Source: an uncultured Mycoplasmatota bacterium
Lineage (GTDB): Bacteria; Bacillota_I; Bacilli_A; RF39; UBA660
DNA: 13,987 bases
Direction: 5' to 3'
Assembly (NCBI GenBank): GCA_900551925.1
Contig: URXR01000030.1
Span: 1-13,987, forward strand
In this document: one piece after another, positions 13,940 through 13,987 of the stretch
Layout of the letters: every line of letters begins with the position of its first letter
Numbering within the stretch: the stretch's first letter is position 1
The notes under the pieces: model-generated
Told to the model about the DNA's origin: nothing
The model's input: the letters and a program-made list of their open reading frames with translations, nothing else
Databases searched by the model: none
Program-made: the position numbers and the translations under genes

Positions 13940-13987
13940 ATCTTATAGGAAAGTTCTCAAGCAACAAAGAATAAATAAAAAAAGAAT

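Noticed and set aside
1..13987. CRISPR arrays, tRNA or rRNA genes, transposases, phage structural genes
   Set aside because: None seen. The only direct repeats are the two in-frame coding arrays, and no integrase or transposase motif appears.

Overview
The window comes from a very AT-rich genome (roughly 25-30% G+C by eye). It has strong AGGAGG-type ribosome binding sites, TATAAT-type promoters, short U-tailed terminators and an rpsO-pnp locus followed by a DUF1653 gene. This fits a low-GC Bacillota, most likely a host-associated Bacilli or Clostridia lineage; I cannot place it more closely. Trp is encoded by TGG, no gene reads through TGA, and TGA serves once as a stop, so code 11 is the best reading.

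Left part (1-5429), accessory in character. A gene entering from the left edge ends in eight tandem 20-21-residue leucine-rich-like repeats. Two minus-strand genes of unknown function follow: a 183-residue protein with a clear promoter and terminator, and a 1160-residue protein. The latter has a long, helix-rich, Asn/Ile/Lys-rich body and a compact, differently composed domain near residues 815-990. I recognise no described family in it, and it is the best candidate for something undescribed.

Middle part (5564-9587), a probable plus-strand operon. It holds a nucleoside 2-deoxyribosyltransferase-like protein, an E2/chloramphenicol-acetyltransferase-fold protein whose HxxxDG motif has Glu for His, an acyl-CoA ligase-type adenylating enzyme overlapping it by 26 nt, and a calcineurin-like metallophosphoesterase. 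The acyltransferase-fold protein and the ligase look like a functional pair for activating and transferring an acyl group. The substrate is not visible.

Next (9654-11086) is a sigma/anti-sigma pair: an ECF-type sigma factor whose stop codon overlaps the start of a single-pass membrane protein. The membrane protein carries the RsgI-type extracytoplasmic segment, including the DINPS sequence linked to autoproteolysis in RsgI proteins, and ends in a Gly/Gln/Asn repeat tail. A terminator closes the pair.

Right part (11135-13939), conserved core: an rpsO promoter with a structured leader that looks like an S15 autoregulatory element, rpsO, an intergenic hairpin, pnp, and a DUF1653 gene starting with TTG directly after the pnp stop and ending in a strong terminator.

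Several starts were moved inward from the longest open frame on ribosome-binding-site or promoter evidence; each entry says why.
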